A DNA stretch of 46,846 nucleotides from an uncultured Burkholderiales bacterium (GTDB lineage: Bacteria; Pseudomonadota; Gammaproteobacteria; Burkholderiales; Burkholderiaceae_C): NCBI GenBank assembly GCA_903916355.1, contig CAIWWN010000169.1, positions 1 to 46,846 of the forward strand, given 5' to 3'. Below, one piece after another: positions 8,720 through 17,895 of the stretch. The first letter of the stretch is position 1; each line of letters starts with the position of its first letter. Below the pieces are notes generated by a model. The model worked only from the letters and a program-made list of their open reading frames with translations, was not told the DNA's origin and searched no databases. The translations under genes were made by a program, and so were the position numbers.

Positions 8720-9871
8720 ATGGACAGCGTGCTGACCTATCCGCGCACGGTCTTTCGCGAAGACCACGAGATGCTGCGCGAGACGATTCGCCGTTTTTTA
8801 GAGCGTGAATGCAAACCGCGCCAAGCGCAGTGGGACCTTGACGGCAAGGTGGACAGGGAGACCTGGCTCAAAGCCGGTCGTGAAGGTCTGCTGTGCACCA
8901 CCCTGGACCCAGAGTGGGGCGGGGCGGGCGGCGACTTTGGCCATGCGGCTGTGATCGTCGAAGAGATCGCGCGCTCAGGCGTGGCCGGTTTAGGCTTTGG
9001 CCTGCATTCGGACGTGGTGGCGCCCTATATCTCGCGCCTGGGCACCCAGGCGCAAAAGCAGCAGTGGCTGCCCCGCTGCGCCACCGGCGAGGTGATGTTG
9101 GCGATTGCCATGAGCGAGCCGGGCGCGGGCAGCGATCTCAAAGCCATTCGCACCACGGCCCGGCGCGAGGATGACGAGTATGTCATCAGCGGTGCCAAGA
9201 CGTTCATCTCCAACGGACTGAACTGTGATCTGGTGGTGGTGGTGGCCAAGACCGAACCCGAGTTGGGCGCCAAAGGCGTGTCGCTGATTTTGGTCGAGGC
9301 GAATCGGGCCGGTTTTCGCAAAGGGCGCAAGCTGGACAAAATGGGCCAACAAGCCGCCGACACCGCCGAGTTGTTTTTTGACGATGTGCGTGTGCCGGTG
9401 AGCAACCTGCTCGGCGAAGAAAACAAGGGCTTCGGCTACTTGATGCAAGAGCTGGCGCAGGAGCGTTTTGTCATCGCGCTGGGTGCAGCCGCCAAGATGG
9501 AAGCCATGCTGGACGAGACCATTCGCTACACCAAAGAGCGCGTGGTTTTTGGTCAACCCTTGTTTGATTTTCAGAACACCCGTTTCAAGCTGGCCGAGAT
9601 CAAAGTCCGAACCACCGCCGTGCGCATCATGGTGGACCAGTATCTTAGCGAACACCTGCGCCGCAGACTGACGGTGGAAGAAGGGGCCATGGCCAAGTTG
9701 TTTTCTACCGAGGAGTTGAGCAAGGCGCTGGACGAATTGCTGCAGCTGTACGGTGGCTATGGCTACATGATGGAGTATCCGATCACGCGCGCTTATGTGG
9801 ATTCACGGGTCTACCGCATTTATGGCGGCACCAGCGAGGTCATGAAAGAGTTGATCTCGCGAAAACTCTGA
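8720..9871 (+). CDS. Acyl-CoA dehydrogenase (IVD-type catalytic base)
   Basis: A 383-residue FAD-dependent acyl-CoA dehydrogenase introducing the alpha,beta double bond, with electrons passing to ETF. MSEPGAGSD (131-139) and the C-terminal RIYGGTSEVMKELI are family marks. The usual C-terminal glutamate of short/medium-chain enzymes is glycine (YGGT); Glu248 in ELAQERF matches the alternative base used by isovaleryl- and long-chain dehydrogenases, hinting at a branched substrate. ATG 8720 is used; TTG 8708, overlapping the previous stop, is an alternative. Confidence 0.93.
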   Translation: MDSVLTYPRTVFREDHEMLRETIRRFLERECKPRQAQWDLDGKVDRETWLKAGREGLLCTTLDPEWGGAGGDFGHAAVIVEEIARSGVAGLGFGLHSDVVAPYISRLGTQAQKQQWLPRCATGEVMLAIAMSEPGAGSDLKAIRTTARREDDEYVISGAKTFISNGLNCDLVVVVAKTEPELGAKGVSLILVEANRAGFRKGRKLDKMGQQAADTAELFFDDVRVPVSNLLGEENKGFGYLMQELAQERFVIALGAAAKMEAMLDETIRYTKERVVFGQPLFDFQNTRFKLAEIKVRTTAVRIMVDQYLSEHLRRRLTVEEGAMAKLFSTEELSKALDELLQLYGGYGYMMEYPITRAYVDSRVYRIYGGTSEVMKELISRKL

Positions 9872-9873
9872 GC

Positions 9874-11589
9874 ATGCCCTTCTTGCACAAAAACCATTGG
9901 CCGCCCGGTGTGCCCCATGACTTGCGGGTGCCCCAAGTCACACTGAACCATTTTGTCGACACTGCAGCACTGCGCTACCCCGACAAACCGGCGCTGATTT
10001 TTGCCGAGCGCGCGATCAGTTACCGCGAACTGCACCAGCAGATTGAAGCGGTCGCGGCCTTTTTGCAACAGCGCCTGGGGGTGACGCATGGCGACCGGGT
10101 GCTGCTGATGAGCCAGAACTGCCCGCAATTTGTCATCGCCTTTTACGCGGTGTTGCGCTTGGGCGCGGTGGTGGTCCCGGTCAACCCGATGAGCACGTTG
10201 TCGGAAGTGACTTATTTTGCGCACAACAGTGGCGCGCAAGTGGCCTGTGTGGCGCAAGAACTGCTGGCGCAAGTGCAAGCCTTGCTCGGGCCGGGTGAGG
10301 GCGCTTTGCGCGGGGTGCTGGTGCATGCTTACGCCGATGATTTAACCCCCGCAGGTGTGCAGACCTTGCCGCCCGCCATGCGCTATGCCTTTGGCCCGCC
10401 GCAAGGCGAGGGCCTGCATGCGTTTGCCGATGCGCTGGCATTCACGGATGCTGTACATGACAACGGTGTGCAGCCCAGCGACTTGGCTGTCTTGCCCTAC
10501 ACCTCCGGCACCACCGGACACCCCAAAGGCTGCTGCCACACGCACAGCACGGTGTTGGCCTCCAACCTGGGTTCGCAGGTGTGGCGCAGCTTGCATACCG
10601 ATGCCGTTTTCTTGTGCGTCGCGCCTTTGTTCCACATGCTGGGCATGCAAAACGGCATGAACATGCCGATGACGTTGGGCGCCACCGTGGTCATGATGCC
10701 GCGCTGGGATGCGGCGCAGGCTGTGGAAATGGTGGAGCGTTACCGGGTGACGGTGTGGACTGCACCGCCGGCCATGGTGATTGATTTCTTTGCCCAACCC
10801 AGTGCACAGACGCGCGATTTGTCCAGCCTGGCCCTGTTGTCGGGCGGCGGCGCTGCCATGCCCGAGGCGGTGGCGCAGATGCTGTTGGACAAGTTTGGTC
10901 TGTCCTACAACGAGGCCTACGGCCTGTCGGAAACGGCAGCATTTTTGCACGCCAATCCGGTGGCGCGTGGCAAGCGCCAGTGTTTGGGGGTGCCGACCCA
11001 AGGCGTGGATTCGCGCATCATCGACCCCGAAACCTTGCAAGAATTACCTCAAGGCGAAGTCGGCGAGTTGGTCACGCGCGGCGCCCAAGTGATGCAAGGC
11101 TATTGGCACAATCCCGAGGCCGACCGGTCGTCTTTCGTTGAACTGGATGGCCATCGGTTTTTCAGGACGGGCGATCTGGCGCTGGTCGATGACGAGGGTT
11201 ACTTCTTTATGCGTGACCGGCTCAAACGCATGATCAATGCTTCGGGCTTGAAGGTCTGGCCGGCCGAAGTGGAGAACACCTTGTACAGTCATCCGGCGGT
11301 GCATGAGGCCTGTGTGATCTCGGTGCCCGACGCCAAGCGCGGTGAAACCGTGATGGCGTTGTTGGTGCTGAAACCGGCTTTCACAGGCCAGTTGAGTGAA
11401 CATGACATCATCGACTGGAGCCGACAACAGATGGCGGTCTATAAAGCACCGCGCCTGGTGCGCTTCTTGGACAGCCTGCCCAAGTCGGGCACAGGCAAAA
11501 TCATGTGGCGCCAGTTACAGGAAGACGAGCACGCCCGCCTGGGCGCTAACCCCTTATCCCGAACAGGAGACGGTACGGCTTTGAGTTGA
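9874..11589 (+). CDS. AMP-dependent acyl-CoA synthetase/ligase (long-chain FadD-like)
   Basis: A 571-residue ANL ligase. Motifs: phosphate loop YTSGTTGHPKG (about 209-219), YGLSETAA, FRTGDLALVDDEGYFF, DRLKRMINASGLKVWPAEVE and the catalytic lysine in KSGTGKIMWR. It is longer than the other two ligases because of extra sequence between residues 115 and 200 and a C-terminal tail. The start lies two bases after the dehydrogenase stop, so the genes are cotranscribed. It probably activates a medium or larger acid; the substrate is not evident. Confidence 0.93.
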   Translation: MPFLHKNHWPPGVPHDLRVPQVTLNHFVDTAALRYPDKPALIFAERAISYRELHQQIEAVAAFLQQRLGVTHGDRVLLMSQNCPQFVIAFYAVLRLGAVVVPVNPMSTLSEVTYFAHNSGAQVACVAQELLAQVQALLGPGEGALRGVLVHAYADDLTPAGVQTLPPAMRYAFGPPQGEGLHAFADALAFTDAVHDNGVQPSDLAVLPYTSGTTGHPKGCCHTHSTVLASNLGSQVWRSLHTDAVFLCVAPLFHMLGMQNGMNMPMTLGATVVMMPRWDAAQAVEMVERYRVTVWTAPPAMVIDFFAQPSAQTRDLSSLALLSGGGAAMPEAVAQMLLDKFGLSYNEAYGLSETAAFLHANPVARGKRQCLGVPTQGVDSRIIDPETLQELPQGEVGELVTRGAQVMQGYWHNPEADRSSFVELDGHRFFRTGDLALVDDEGYFFMRDRLKRMINASGLKVWPAEVENTLYSHPAVHEACVISVPDAKRGETVMALLVLKPAFTGQLSEHDIIDWSRQQMAVYKAPRLVRFLDSLPKSGTGKIMWRQLQEDEHARLGANPLSRTGDGTALS

Positions 11590-11644
11590 AAAGACCCATG
11601 AGCCCAGCCGTTCCCACTTTCAAGCTTCACAGGAGATATTTCGC

Positions 11645-12565
11645 ATGAGTCAAACAGGTTTGGTCCAAGACAAGGTGGTGGTGGTCACCGGCGCAGGGGG
11701 TGGCATTGGTCGCGACATGGCGCTGGCCATGGCGCGCGAGGGCGCCAAGGTGGTGGTCAATGACATTGGCGCCTCGGTGTCGGGCGAAGGCCAGGATGCA
11801 GGCCCGGCGCAAAAAGTGGTGGACGAAATCCGCGCCTTGGGCGCCGAGGCGGTGGCCAACACCGACAGCGTGTCCGACCCCTTGAGCGCAGCGCGCATCA
11901 TCCAAACCGCGATGGACCACTTTGGCCGCATCGATGTGGTGGTCAACAACGCCGGTATTTTGCGCGATCGTTTTTTCCACAAGATGAGCTTTGACGAATG
12001 GGATGCGGTCATCAAGGTGCACTTGTACGGCGGCTTTTATGTCAGCCGCGCCGCAGCCCCGCATTTCAAAGAACAAGAAAGTGGCAACTTCATTCACATG
12101 ACCTCGACCTCGGGTTTGGTGGGCAACTTTGGCCAAGCCAATTACTCGGCCGCCAAGTTGGGCATCACCGCCTTGTCTAAATCGATTGCGCTGGACATGC
12201 AGAAATTCAATGTGCGCTCCAACTGCATCTCGCCCTTTGCCTGGAGCCGCATGATCGGCTCGATCCCCACCGATACGCCCGAAGAGCAGGCCCGTGTCGA
12301 TCGCATCAAGCAAATGACGCCCGCCAAGATCGCGCCTTTGGCCGTGGCCCTGGCCAGCGAAGCCTCGGCCCATGTCAACGGTCAGGTGTTTGCCGTGCGC
12401 AACAATGAAATCTTTTTGATGAGCCAGCCCCGACCTATTCGCTCGGTGCACCGCAGTGAAGGCTGGACGCCTCAGACCGTGCTGGACCAGGCCATGCCGG
12501 CCCTGAAGTCGAGCTTTTTCGATTTGGAGCGTTCTGGCGATGTGTTCAGCTGGGACCCGATTTGA
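11645..12565 (+). CDS. SDR of the MFE-2/HSD17B4 type
   Basis: A 306-residue SDR resembling the (3R)-hydroxyacyl-CoA dehydrogenase part of multifunctional enzyme 2. TGAGGGIG (15-22), the long loop after VVVNDIGASVSGEG typical of that group, NNAG and Tyr167/Lys171 (YSAAK) are visible. An extra C-terminal segment from about 265 (RSVHRSEGWTPQ) is unlike simple fatty-acid SDRs. AGGAG lies ahead of ATG 11645. MFE-2-type dehydrogenases act on R-hydroxyacyl-CoAs, which agrees with the MaoC hydratases of this operon. Confidence 0.92.
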   Translation: MSQTGLVQDKVVVVTGAGGGIGRDMALAMAREGAKVVVNDIGASVSGEGQDAGPAQKVVDEIRALGAEAVANTDSVSDPLSAARIIQTAMDHFGRIDVVVNNAGILRDRFFHKMSFDEWDAVIKVHLYGGFYVSRAAAPHFKEQESGNFIHMTSTSGLVGNFGQANYSAAKLGITALSKSIALDMQKFNVRSNCISPFAWSRMIGSIPTDTPEEQARVDRIKQMTPAKIAPLAVALASEASAHVNGQVFAVRNNEIFLMSQPRPIRSVHRSEGWTPQTVLDQAMPALKSSFFDLERSGDVFSWDPI

Positions 12566-12590
12566 TCAACGACTTGTTTTAAAGCACACC

Positions 12591-12995
12591 ATGAGTACCT
12601 CAACCCCAAACCCAGCCGAGTTGGGCACGCTGGCGCAGCATCAAGCCCAGCTGAGCCAAGGGCAATTTCAAATTCAAAAGTGTCAGACTTGCAGCCGGCA
12701 CATTTACTTTCCGCGTGAGATTTGTCCGCATTGCGGCAGCGATGAGGTGGCCTTCGTCACCCCCAGCGGCTTGGGCACGGTCTATGCCGTGACCACGGTG
12801 CGGCGCAAGCCCGCTGAGGGCGGCGATTACAACGTCAGCCTGATCGACCTGGACGAGGGCCCGCGCCTGATGAGTCGGGTGAGCGACTGCCCACCCGAGG
12901 CCGTGCACATTGACCAACGCGTCAAAGCCCATGTGGTCGTCACCGAAGGTCGTGGCGTGGTGATGTTTACCGCCTTGAATGGAGTGGCAGCATGA
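12591..12995 (+). CDS. DUF35 OB-fold/zinc-ribbon acyl-CoA-binding partner protein
   Basis: A 134-residue DUF35 protein. An N-terminal helix is followed by a rubredoxin-like zinc ribbon with CxxC pairs Cys31/Cys34 and Cys45/Cys48, then an OB fold from about residue 55. Such proteins partner thiolase-superfamily enzymes; in Ltp2-ChsH2 the equivalent domain is needed for aldolase activity. Here it is a stand-alone protein whose stop overlaps the start of the thiolase-like gene by 4 bp, fitting a one-to-one complex. ATG 12591 has no strong ribosome site. Confidence 0.9.
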   Translation: MSTSTPNPAELGTLAQHQAQLSQGQFQIQKCQTCSRHIYFPREICPHCGSDEVAFVTPSGLGTVYAVTTVRRKPAEGGDYNVSLIDLDEGPRLMSRVSDCPPEAVHIDQRVKAHVVVTEGRGVVMFTALNGVAA

Positions 12996-14164
12996 ATTTG
13001 TCTACTTTGCGCGGCAGTGCCGCGATTGTCGGCGTGGCCACGTTTGGCTGTGGCGAAGCCCCAGGTTTTTCCGAAATGGAATTGCTGGCCCGCTCAGCCC
13101 ATGCGGCGGTGGCCGATGCCGGTCTGAAGATGAGCGACATCGATGGCCTGTGCACCGCCAGTGTGGGTTCGACCATGTGGTCCATGCCTGTGGTCGAGTA
13201 CCTGGGCATTCGCCCCACCTTCATTGACAGCACCATGGTCGGGGGCTCTAGCTTCATTGCCCATTTGCTGCCGGCCATGCATGCGCTGCAGTCGGGCCAA
13301 TGCAATGCGGTGTTGGTCTGCTATGGCAGCACCCAGCGCACGTCCACCTTTGGCCGGCGTGAGATCGCACAAGCGCGGCGTTGGATGGACCCGCAACCCT
13401 ACGAAACGCCTTACGAACCCTTCAATCCGCCCAGCGCCTATGCGCTGGCCACTTCGCGTCACATGCACCAGTATGGCACCACCCGACGCGATCTGGCCGA
13501 GGTGGCCGTGGCGGCGCGCCGCTGGGCGCAGCTCAACCCCGAAGCCTTCATGCGTGACCCCTTGAGCATCGACGATGTGCTCGCCGCCCGCATGGTGAGC
13601 GACCCCCTGTCGGTGCGCGACTGTTGCTTGGTCACCGACGGCGGCGGGGCTTATGTCTTGGTGCGTGCCGAGCGCGCCAAAGACCTGCCGAAGCCACCGG
13701 TGTATGTGCTGGGCAATGGCACGGCGGTCTGGAACCGACAGATTTCAGCCATGCCCGATCTGACGGTGACAGCCGCCACCCAGTCTGGCCGCGAGGCCTA
13801 CGCCATGGCCGGCTTAGGCGCCAAGGACATGGACGTGGTGCAGTTGTACGACGCCTTCACCATCAACACCTTGTTGTTCCTGGAAGACCTGGGCTTTTGC
13901 AAAAAAGGCGAGGCGGGGGCCTTTGTGCGTGACGGCGGCATCGCCCCGGGCGGGCGTTTGCCTGTGAACACCAACGGCGGCGGCCTGTCCTGCGTCCATC
14001 CTGGCATGTACGGCATTTTTGCGCTGATCGAAGCAGTGCGCCAGTTGCGCGGCGAGTGCGGCGCGCGCCAGGTGGCCGGGGCCCAAACCGCGATTGCGCA
14101 TGGCAACGGCGGCACCTTGTCGAGTCAATCTACCGCTGTGCTGGGCACAGCAGCCACTTTGTGA
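12992..14164 (+). CDS. Thiolase-like protein lacking the nucleophilic cysteine (probable Ltp2-type aldolase)
   Basis: A 390-residue thiolase-superfamily protein of the SCP2 group. At the position of the nucleophile in the thiolase at 5791 (NNNCSTGSS) it reads DSTMVGGSS, so Met82 replaces Cys. The HDCFT motif has become YDAFT (Tyr286), and GHPLGATG has become VHPGMYG (His336, Tyr340). Gain of tyrosines with loss of cysteines is what Ltp2-type retro-aldolases show. With its DUF35 neighbour it probably cleaves a beta-hydroxyacyl-CoA to a ketone or aldehyde and a shorter acyl-CoA. The residue changes are seen; the reaction is inferred. Confidence 0.9.
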   Translation: MNLSTLRGSAAIVGVATFGCGEAPGFSEMELLARSAHAAVADAGLKMSDIDGLCTASVGSTMWSMPVVEYLGIRPTFIDSTMVGGSSFIAHLLPAMHALQSGQCNAVLVCYGSTQRTSTFGRREIAQARRWMDPQPYETPYEPFNPPSAYALATSRHMHQYGTTRRDLAEVAVAARRWAQLNPEAFMRDPLSIDDVLAARMVSDPLSVRDCCLVTDGGGAYVLVRAERAKDLPKPPVYVLGNGTAVWNRQISAMPDLTVTAATQSGREAYAMAGLGAKDMDVVQLYDAFTINTLLFLEDLGFCKKGEAGAFVRDGGIAPGGRLPVNTNGGGLSCVHPGMYGIFALIEAVRQLRGECGARQVAGAQTAIAHGNGGTLSSQSTAVLGTAATL

Positions 14165-14170
14165 GTTGCG

Positions 14171-15331
14171 ATGATCCGAGATCCTGAAACCTTTGATGCC
14201 TTGTTAGAGTCGGTGCGCCGCTTTGTGCGCGAGCGCTTGGTACCGGCCGAAAACGAGGTCGCTGAAACCGATGAGATTCCACCCGCCATCGTGCAAGAAA
14301 TGCGCGAGATGGGTTTGTTTGGTCTGACGATTCCCGAATCCTATGGCGGCTTGGAGCTGACCATGGAAGAAGAGTCGCGCTTGCTGTTTGAGTTGTGCAA
14401 AACCTCACCGGCGTTTCGCTCGGTGATCGGTACCACCGTGGGCATTGGCTCGCAGGGCATTTTGATGGACGGCACGCAGGCGCAAAAAGACCACTACCTG
14501 CCCAAACTGGCCACCGGGGAGTTGATGGCTTCGTTTGCCCTGACCGAACCTGAGGCCGGCTCCGACGCGGCCTCGCTGCGCACCACCGCCATCTTGGACG
14601 GGGACCACTATGTGGTGAACGGCACCAAGCGTTACATCACCAATGCGCCGCATTCGAGTATTTTTACCTTGATGGCCCGCACCAACCCCAAAGACAAAGG
14701 GGCTTCTGGCGTCTCGGCTTTCATCGTCGACGCCAAGTCGCCTGGCATCAGCCTGGGCAAGATCGACAAAAAAATGGGCCAAAAAGGCGCACACACCTGC
14801 GATGTGATTTTTGACAACGTGCGTGTGCCGGCCGCCAATTTGATTGGTGGTGTTGAAGGGCGAGGTTTCAAAACCGCGATGAAAGTGCTTGAAAAAGGCC
14901 GCATCCACGTGGCCGCTGTGTGTGTGGGCGTGGCCCAGCGCATCTTGGCAGATGCCCTGCGTTATGCGGTCGAGCGCCAACAATTTGGCCAGTCGATAGG
15001 CGACTTTCAACTGGTGCAAGCCCTGTTGGCCGACAGCCAAGCCGAACTCTATGCGGCCGAATGCATGGTGGTCGATGCCGCGCGCAAACGCGATGAAGGT
15101 CGTGCCGTGGCCACCGAAGCGTCATGCTGCAAGATGTTTGCCTCCGAAATGTGTGGCCGCGTGGCCGATCGGGCCGTACAAATTCTGGGCGGTGCCGGTT
15201 ATTTGGCCGACTATGGCATTGAGCGCTTTTACCGCGACGTGCGTCTCTTCAGACTCTACGAAGGCACGACCCAAATCCAGCAACTCATCATTGGCCGCAA
15301 CATGATGCGTGAGGCCCGAGCGGCCATGTGA
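14171..15331 (+). CDS. Acyl-CoA dehydrogenase (canonical C-terminal Glu)
   Basis: A 386-residue acyl-CoA dehydrogenase. LTEPEAGSD marks the FAD/substrate region, and RLYEGTTQIQQ near the C-terminus carries the usual catalytic base (Glu364), unlike the other two dehydrogenases in the window. It starts six bases after the aldolase-like gene, so it belongs to the same transcript. It may be the dehydrogenase for the next, shorter intermediate, or for a straight-chain one. Confidence 0.94.
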   Translation: MIRDPETFDALLESVRRFVRERLVPAENEVAETDEIPPAIVQEMREMGLFGLTIPESYGGLELTMEEESRLLFELCKTSPAFRSVIGTTVGIGSQGILMDGTQAQKDHYLPKLATGELMASFALTEPEAGSDAASLRTTAILDGDHYVVNGTKRYITNAPHSSIFTLMARTNPKDKGASGVSAFIVDAKSPGISLGKIDKKMGQKGAHTCDVIFDNVRVPAANLIGGVEGRGFKTAMKVLEKGRIHVAAVCVGVAQRILADALRYAVERQQFGQSIGDFQLVQALLADSQAELYAAECMVVDAARKRDEGRAVATEASCCKMFASEMCGRVADRAVQILGGAGYLADYGIERFYRDVRLFRLYEGTTQIQQLIIGRNMMREARAAM

Positions 15332-15363
15332 CACTGATTTGTTTGAAAAATGAAGGACAAGCC

Positions 15364-16350
15364 ATGACCATTGCCTACCCACTTTCACATTCGCGCCGCA
15401 GATCTTTAGCGGCGTGGTGCTTGACCCTCGCAGTTTGCGGCACTGGGGCTTTCGCCCAAAACGCCTCTGCCCCCGTGAAGCTGATCGTGGGGTATGCCGC
15501 CGGCGGCCCAGTGGATGCGGCTGCGCGCGTGTTTGCGCCTGTGTTCAGTCGTGAACTGGGTCAGACGGTGATCGTGGAAAACCGGGTCGGAGCCGGTGGT
15601 GCGGTGGCAGGTCAAACGGTGGTCAAATCTGCGCCCAACAGTGGCGAGTTGTTTTTTGCCGCCAGCCCGACCATGACCATCAGTCCGCATGTGCTCAAAG
15701 CCATGACCTTCGATCCCCTCAAAGACCTGGCGCCGCTGGCCCCCATCTTGAGCTACGCCAATGTACTGGTCATCAACCAAAACCAGCCTTTCAAAACCCT
15801 GCCTGAACTGGTGGCCTATGCCAAGGCCAACCCGGGTCAACTGGCGTATGGCTCTGCGGGCATGGGCGCGTCCAACCACCTCAGTGGCGAGTTGTTTGCA
15901 CGCCGCGCCGGCATCAGCATGACCCATGTGCCCTACAAGGGCAATGCGCCGGCCATGACCGATGTGATGGGCGGGCAAATTCAAATGATGTTTGACATTG
16001 TGGGCGGTGCCAAGTCGTATATCGATGGCGGCAAGGTTCGGCCTTTGGCGGTCACCTCTAAAGAGCGCAACCCGGCGTTGCCGCAGCTGCCCAGCATGTC
16101 GGAGTTGGGCGTGCGTGACTATGACGTGGGCGGCTGGTATGGCCTGTACGGCCCCTTGGGCATGAGCGCAGAGCTCAGTCAACGCATTGCCGCCGCCACC
16201 GCGCGGTCTTTGCAAGACCCTGACTTGCGCAAGCGCTGGGTGGACCAGGGTTATGTGATCTGGAATGCCAAGGTCAGCGACCTGACTGAGCGCATGCGGC
16301 GCGAACACGCGCTGTGGGCCGAGGTGACCAAGGGCATGACGTTTGAGTGA
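15364..16350 (+). CDS. Tripartite tricarboxylate receptor (Bug/TctC) periplasmic protein
   Basis: A 328-residue periplasmic binding protein of the Bug family. The N-terminus has SRRRSLAAW, a hydrophobic stretch and AFA before QNAS (cleavage after about residue 31). The mature part starts with VKLIVGYAAGGPVDAAAR, the usual pyrrole-loop beginning, and has HVPYKGNAPAMTDVMGG. ATG 15364 with AAGGA upstream is preferred over GTG 15328. No TctA/TctB membrane genes accompany it, so it either shares a pump encoded elsewhere or acts as a sensor. Confidence 0.93.
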   Translation: MTIAYPLSHSRRRSLAAWCLTLAVCGTGAFAQNASAPVKLIVGYAAGGPVDAAARVFAPVFSRELGQTVIVENRVGAGGAVAGQTVVKSAPNSGELFFAASPTMTISPHVLKAMTFDPLKDLAPLAPILSYANVLVINQNQPFKTLPELVAYAKANPGQLAYGSAGMGASNHLSGELFARRAGISMTHVPYKGNAPAMTDVMGGQIQMMFDIVGGAKSYIDGGKVRPLAVTSKERNPALPQLPSMSELGVRDYDVGGWYGLYGPLGMSAELSQRIAAATARSLQDPDLRKRWVDQGYVIWNAKVSDLTERMRREHALWAEVTKGMTFE

Positions 16351-16386
16351 CCCATGCAGCCTCCCGGTCTGCATACACTCCAGCCT

Positions 16387-17895
16387 ATGAACCGCATCCA
16401 TCACCTGTTTGACCAACGCGCAGCGCAGGCTCCCGATCATCCTTTTTTGCTGTTGCAGGACGGCGTCATTACCTTAGGGGCTTTGGCGCGGATGGTGGAT
16501 GCGCTGGAAGACGAGTTGCGCGGCGATGGTGTGCGCGCCGGCGATCGGGTGCTGGTGGCGGCAGAGAATTGCCCTGAGCATGTGGCGTTGATCTTGGCCT
16601 GCAGCCGCGTCGGAGCCTGGGCTTGCGGCGTCAATGCGCGCATGACGACCACCGAAATGGCCGGCTTTGTGCGCAAAGCCGATGCGCGGGTGGTGTACTT
16701 CACCAGTGCCGTTTCCGCTGCCGCACGGGATCACGCGGCCTTGTACAACACGCTGCCCAGTGTCTTGCCCGGCCTGGTGCGCAGCAGCGTTTTCCATTCT
16801 GCTACCGTGCAAGAAGGCCCCTTGGGCGAGACGGTGGCAGCGATCATTTTCACCTCGGGCACCACGGGTCAACCCAAGGGGGTGATGCTGACGCATGCCG
16901 GCTTGCTGCAGTTTGCCCAGGTGTCCGCCACCTCACGGCAACTCACGGCAGCGGACCGGTCTTATGCCTATTTGCCGATGACCCATATTTTTGGCTTGGG
17001 CACGGTGCTGATGGCATCGCTCTACGCCGGCTCAGGCCTGGTGATGCGCAGCCAATTTGATCCGCAAGATGTTTTTGAAGTGCTGGCCCACCAAGGCGTG
17101 ACGCAATTGCAAGGCCCGCCGGCCATGTTCACCCGTTTGCTGGCCTGGCTGGACAGCCAGGGCATCACCCAACCCGTCGCCCCCGATCTGCGCTATGTGT
17201 ACACCGGCGCTGCACCCTTGGACCTGAGCCTCAAGCGAGCGGTCGAGTCACGCTTTGGCCAGCCGCTGCATCACGGCTATGGGCTGTCTGAATATGCGGG
17301 CGCACTCACCCTGTGCACACTGGGCCAGTGGCGGGACGATACCAGTGCCGGCTATGTGGTGGACGGCGCGCAGCTGCGCATTGTCAATAGCCAAGGGCAA
17401 GACCTGCCGCGCGGCGAGACCGGTGAGATTTGGATGCGCGGCCTGGGCCTGATGCCGGGCTATTTTCGCGACCCCGAGATCACCGCCCAGGTGATGCAAC
17501 CCGGCGGCTGGTATGCCAGCGGCGACTTGGGGCGGCAAAGCGAAGACGGTGCTTTGCAGGTGGTCGGCCGCTTGAAAGAAATGATCATTCGCTCGGGGTT
17601 CAACGTGTACCCGGGCGAAGTGGAAGCGGTGTTGCTGGGCTTTGCCGGCGTGAAAAATGCGGCGGTGGCCGGGCGCACCTTGGCCGATGGCAATGAAGAA
17701 ATCATGGCCTTCGTTGAAGCACAGGCGGGTGCCACCATCGATCTGACCGCCTTGCACGCCCATGTCCACGCGCAACTGGCGCCCTACAAGCGCCCCTCGG
17801 TCATCCATCAAATCCCTGTGATGCCCATGACCCTGAGTGGCAAAATTCTGAAACGTGAATTAATCGATCAATTCACGAAAGCCGAACATGACTAA
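16387..17895 (+). CDS. AMP-dependent acyl-CoA synthetase/ligase
   Basis: A 502-residue ANL ligase with phosphate loop FTSGTTGQPKG (from residue 155), YGLSEYAG, the hinge GRLKEMIIRSGFNVYPGEVE and terminal lysine in LSGKILKREL. ATG 16387 gives the family-like start MNRIHHLFDQRA; ATG 16354, three bases after the receptor gene, is equally possible, and neither has a good ribosome site. It heads the third sub-cluster and overlaps the hydratase-like gene by 8 bp, so it probably activates the acid those enzymes handle. Confidence 0.92.
   Translation: MNRIHHLFDQRAAQAPDHPFLLLQDGVITLGALARMVDALEDELRGDGVRAGDRVLVAAENCPEHVALILACSRVGAWACGVNARMTTTEMAGFVRKADARVVYFTSAVSAAARDHAALYNTLPSVLPGLVRSSVFHSATVQEGPLGETVAAIIFTSGTTGQPKGVMLTHAGLLQFAQVSATSRQLTAADRSYAYLPMTHIFGLGTVLMASLYAGSGLVMRSQFDPQDVFEVLAHQGVTQLQGPPAMFTRLLAWLDSQGITQPVAPDLRYVYTGAAPLDLSLKRAVESRFGQPLHHGYGLSEYAGALTLCTLGQWRDDTSAGYVVDGAQLRIVNSQGQDLPRGETGEIWMRGLGLMPGYFRDPEITAQVMQPGGWYASGDLGRQSEDGALQVVGRLKEMIIRSGFNVYPGEVEAVLLGFAGVKNAAVAGRTLADGNEEIMAFVEAQAGATIDLTALHAHVHAQLAPYKRPSVIHQIPVMPMTLSGKILKRELIDQFTKAEHD

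Noticed and set aside
12992..14164. A pseudogene reading for the cysteine-less thiolase
   Set aside because: The frame is full length, tightly coupled to its DUF35 partner, and the changes match a known functional subfamily.
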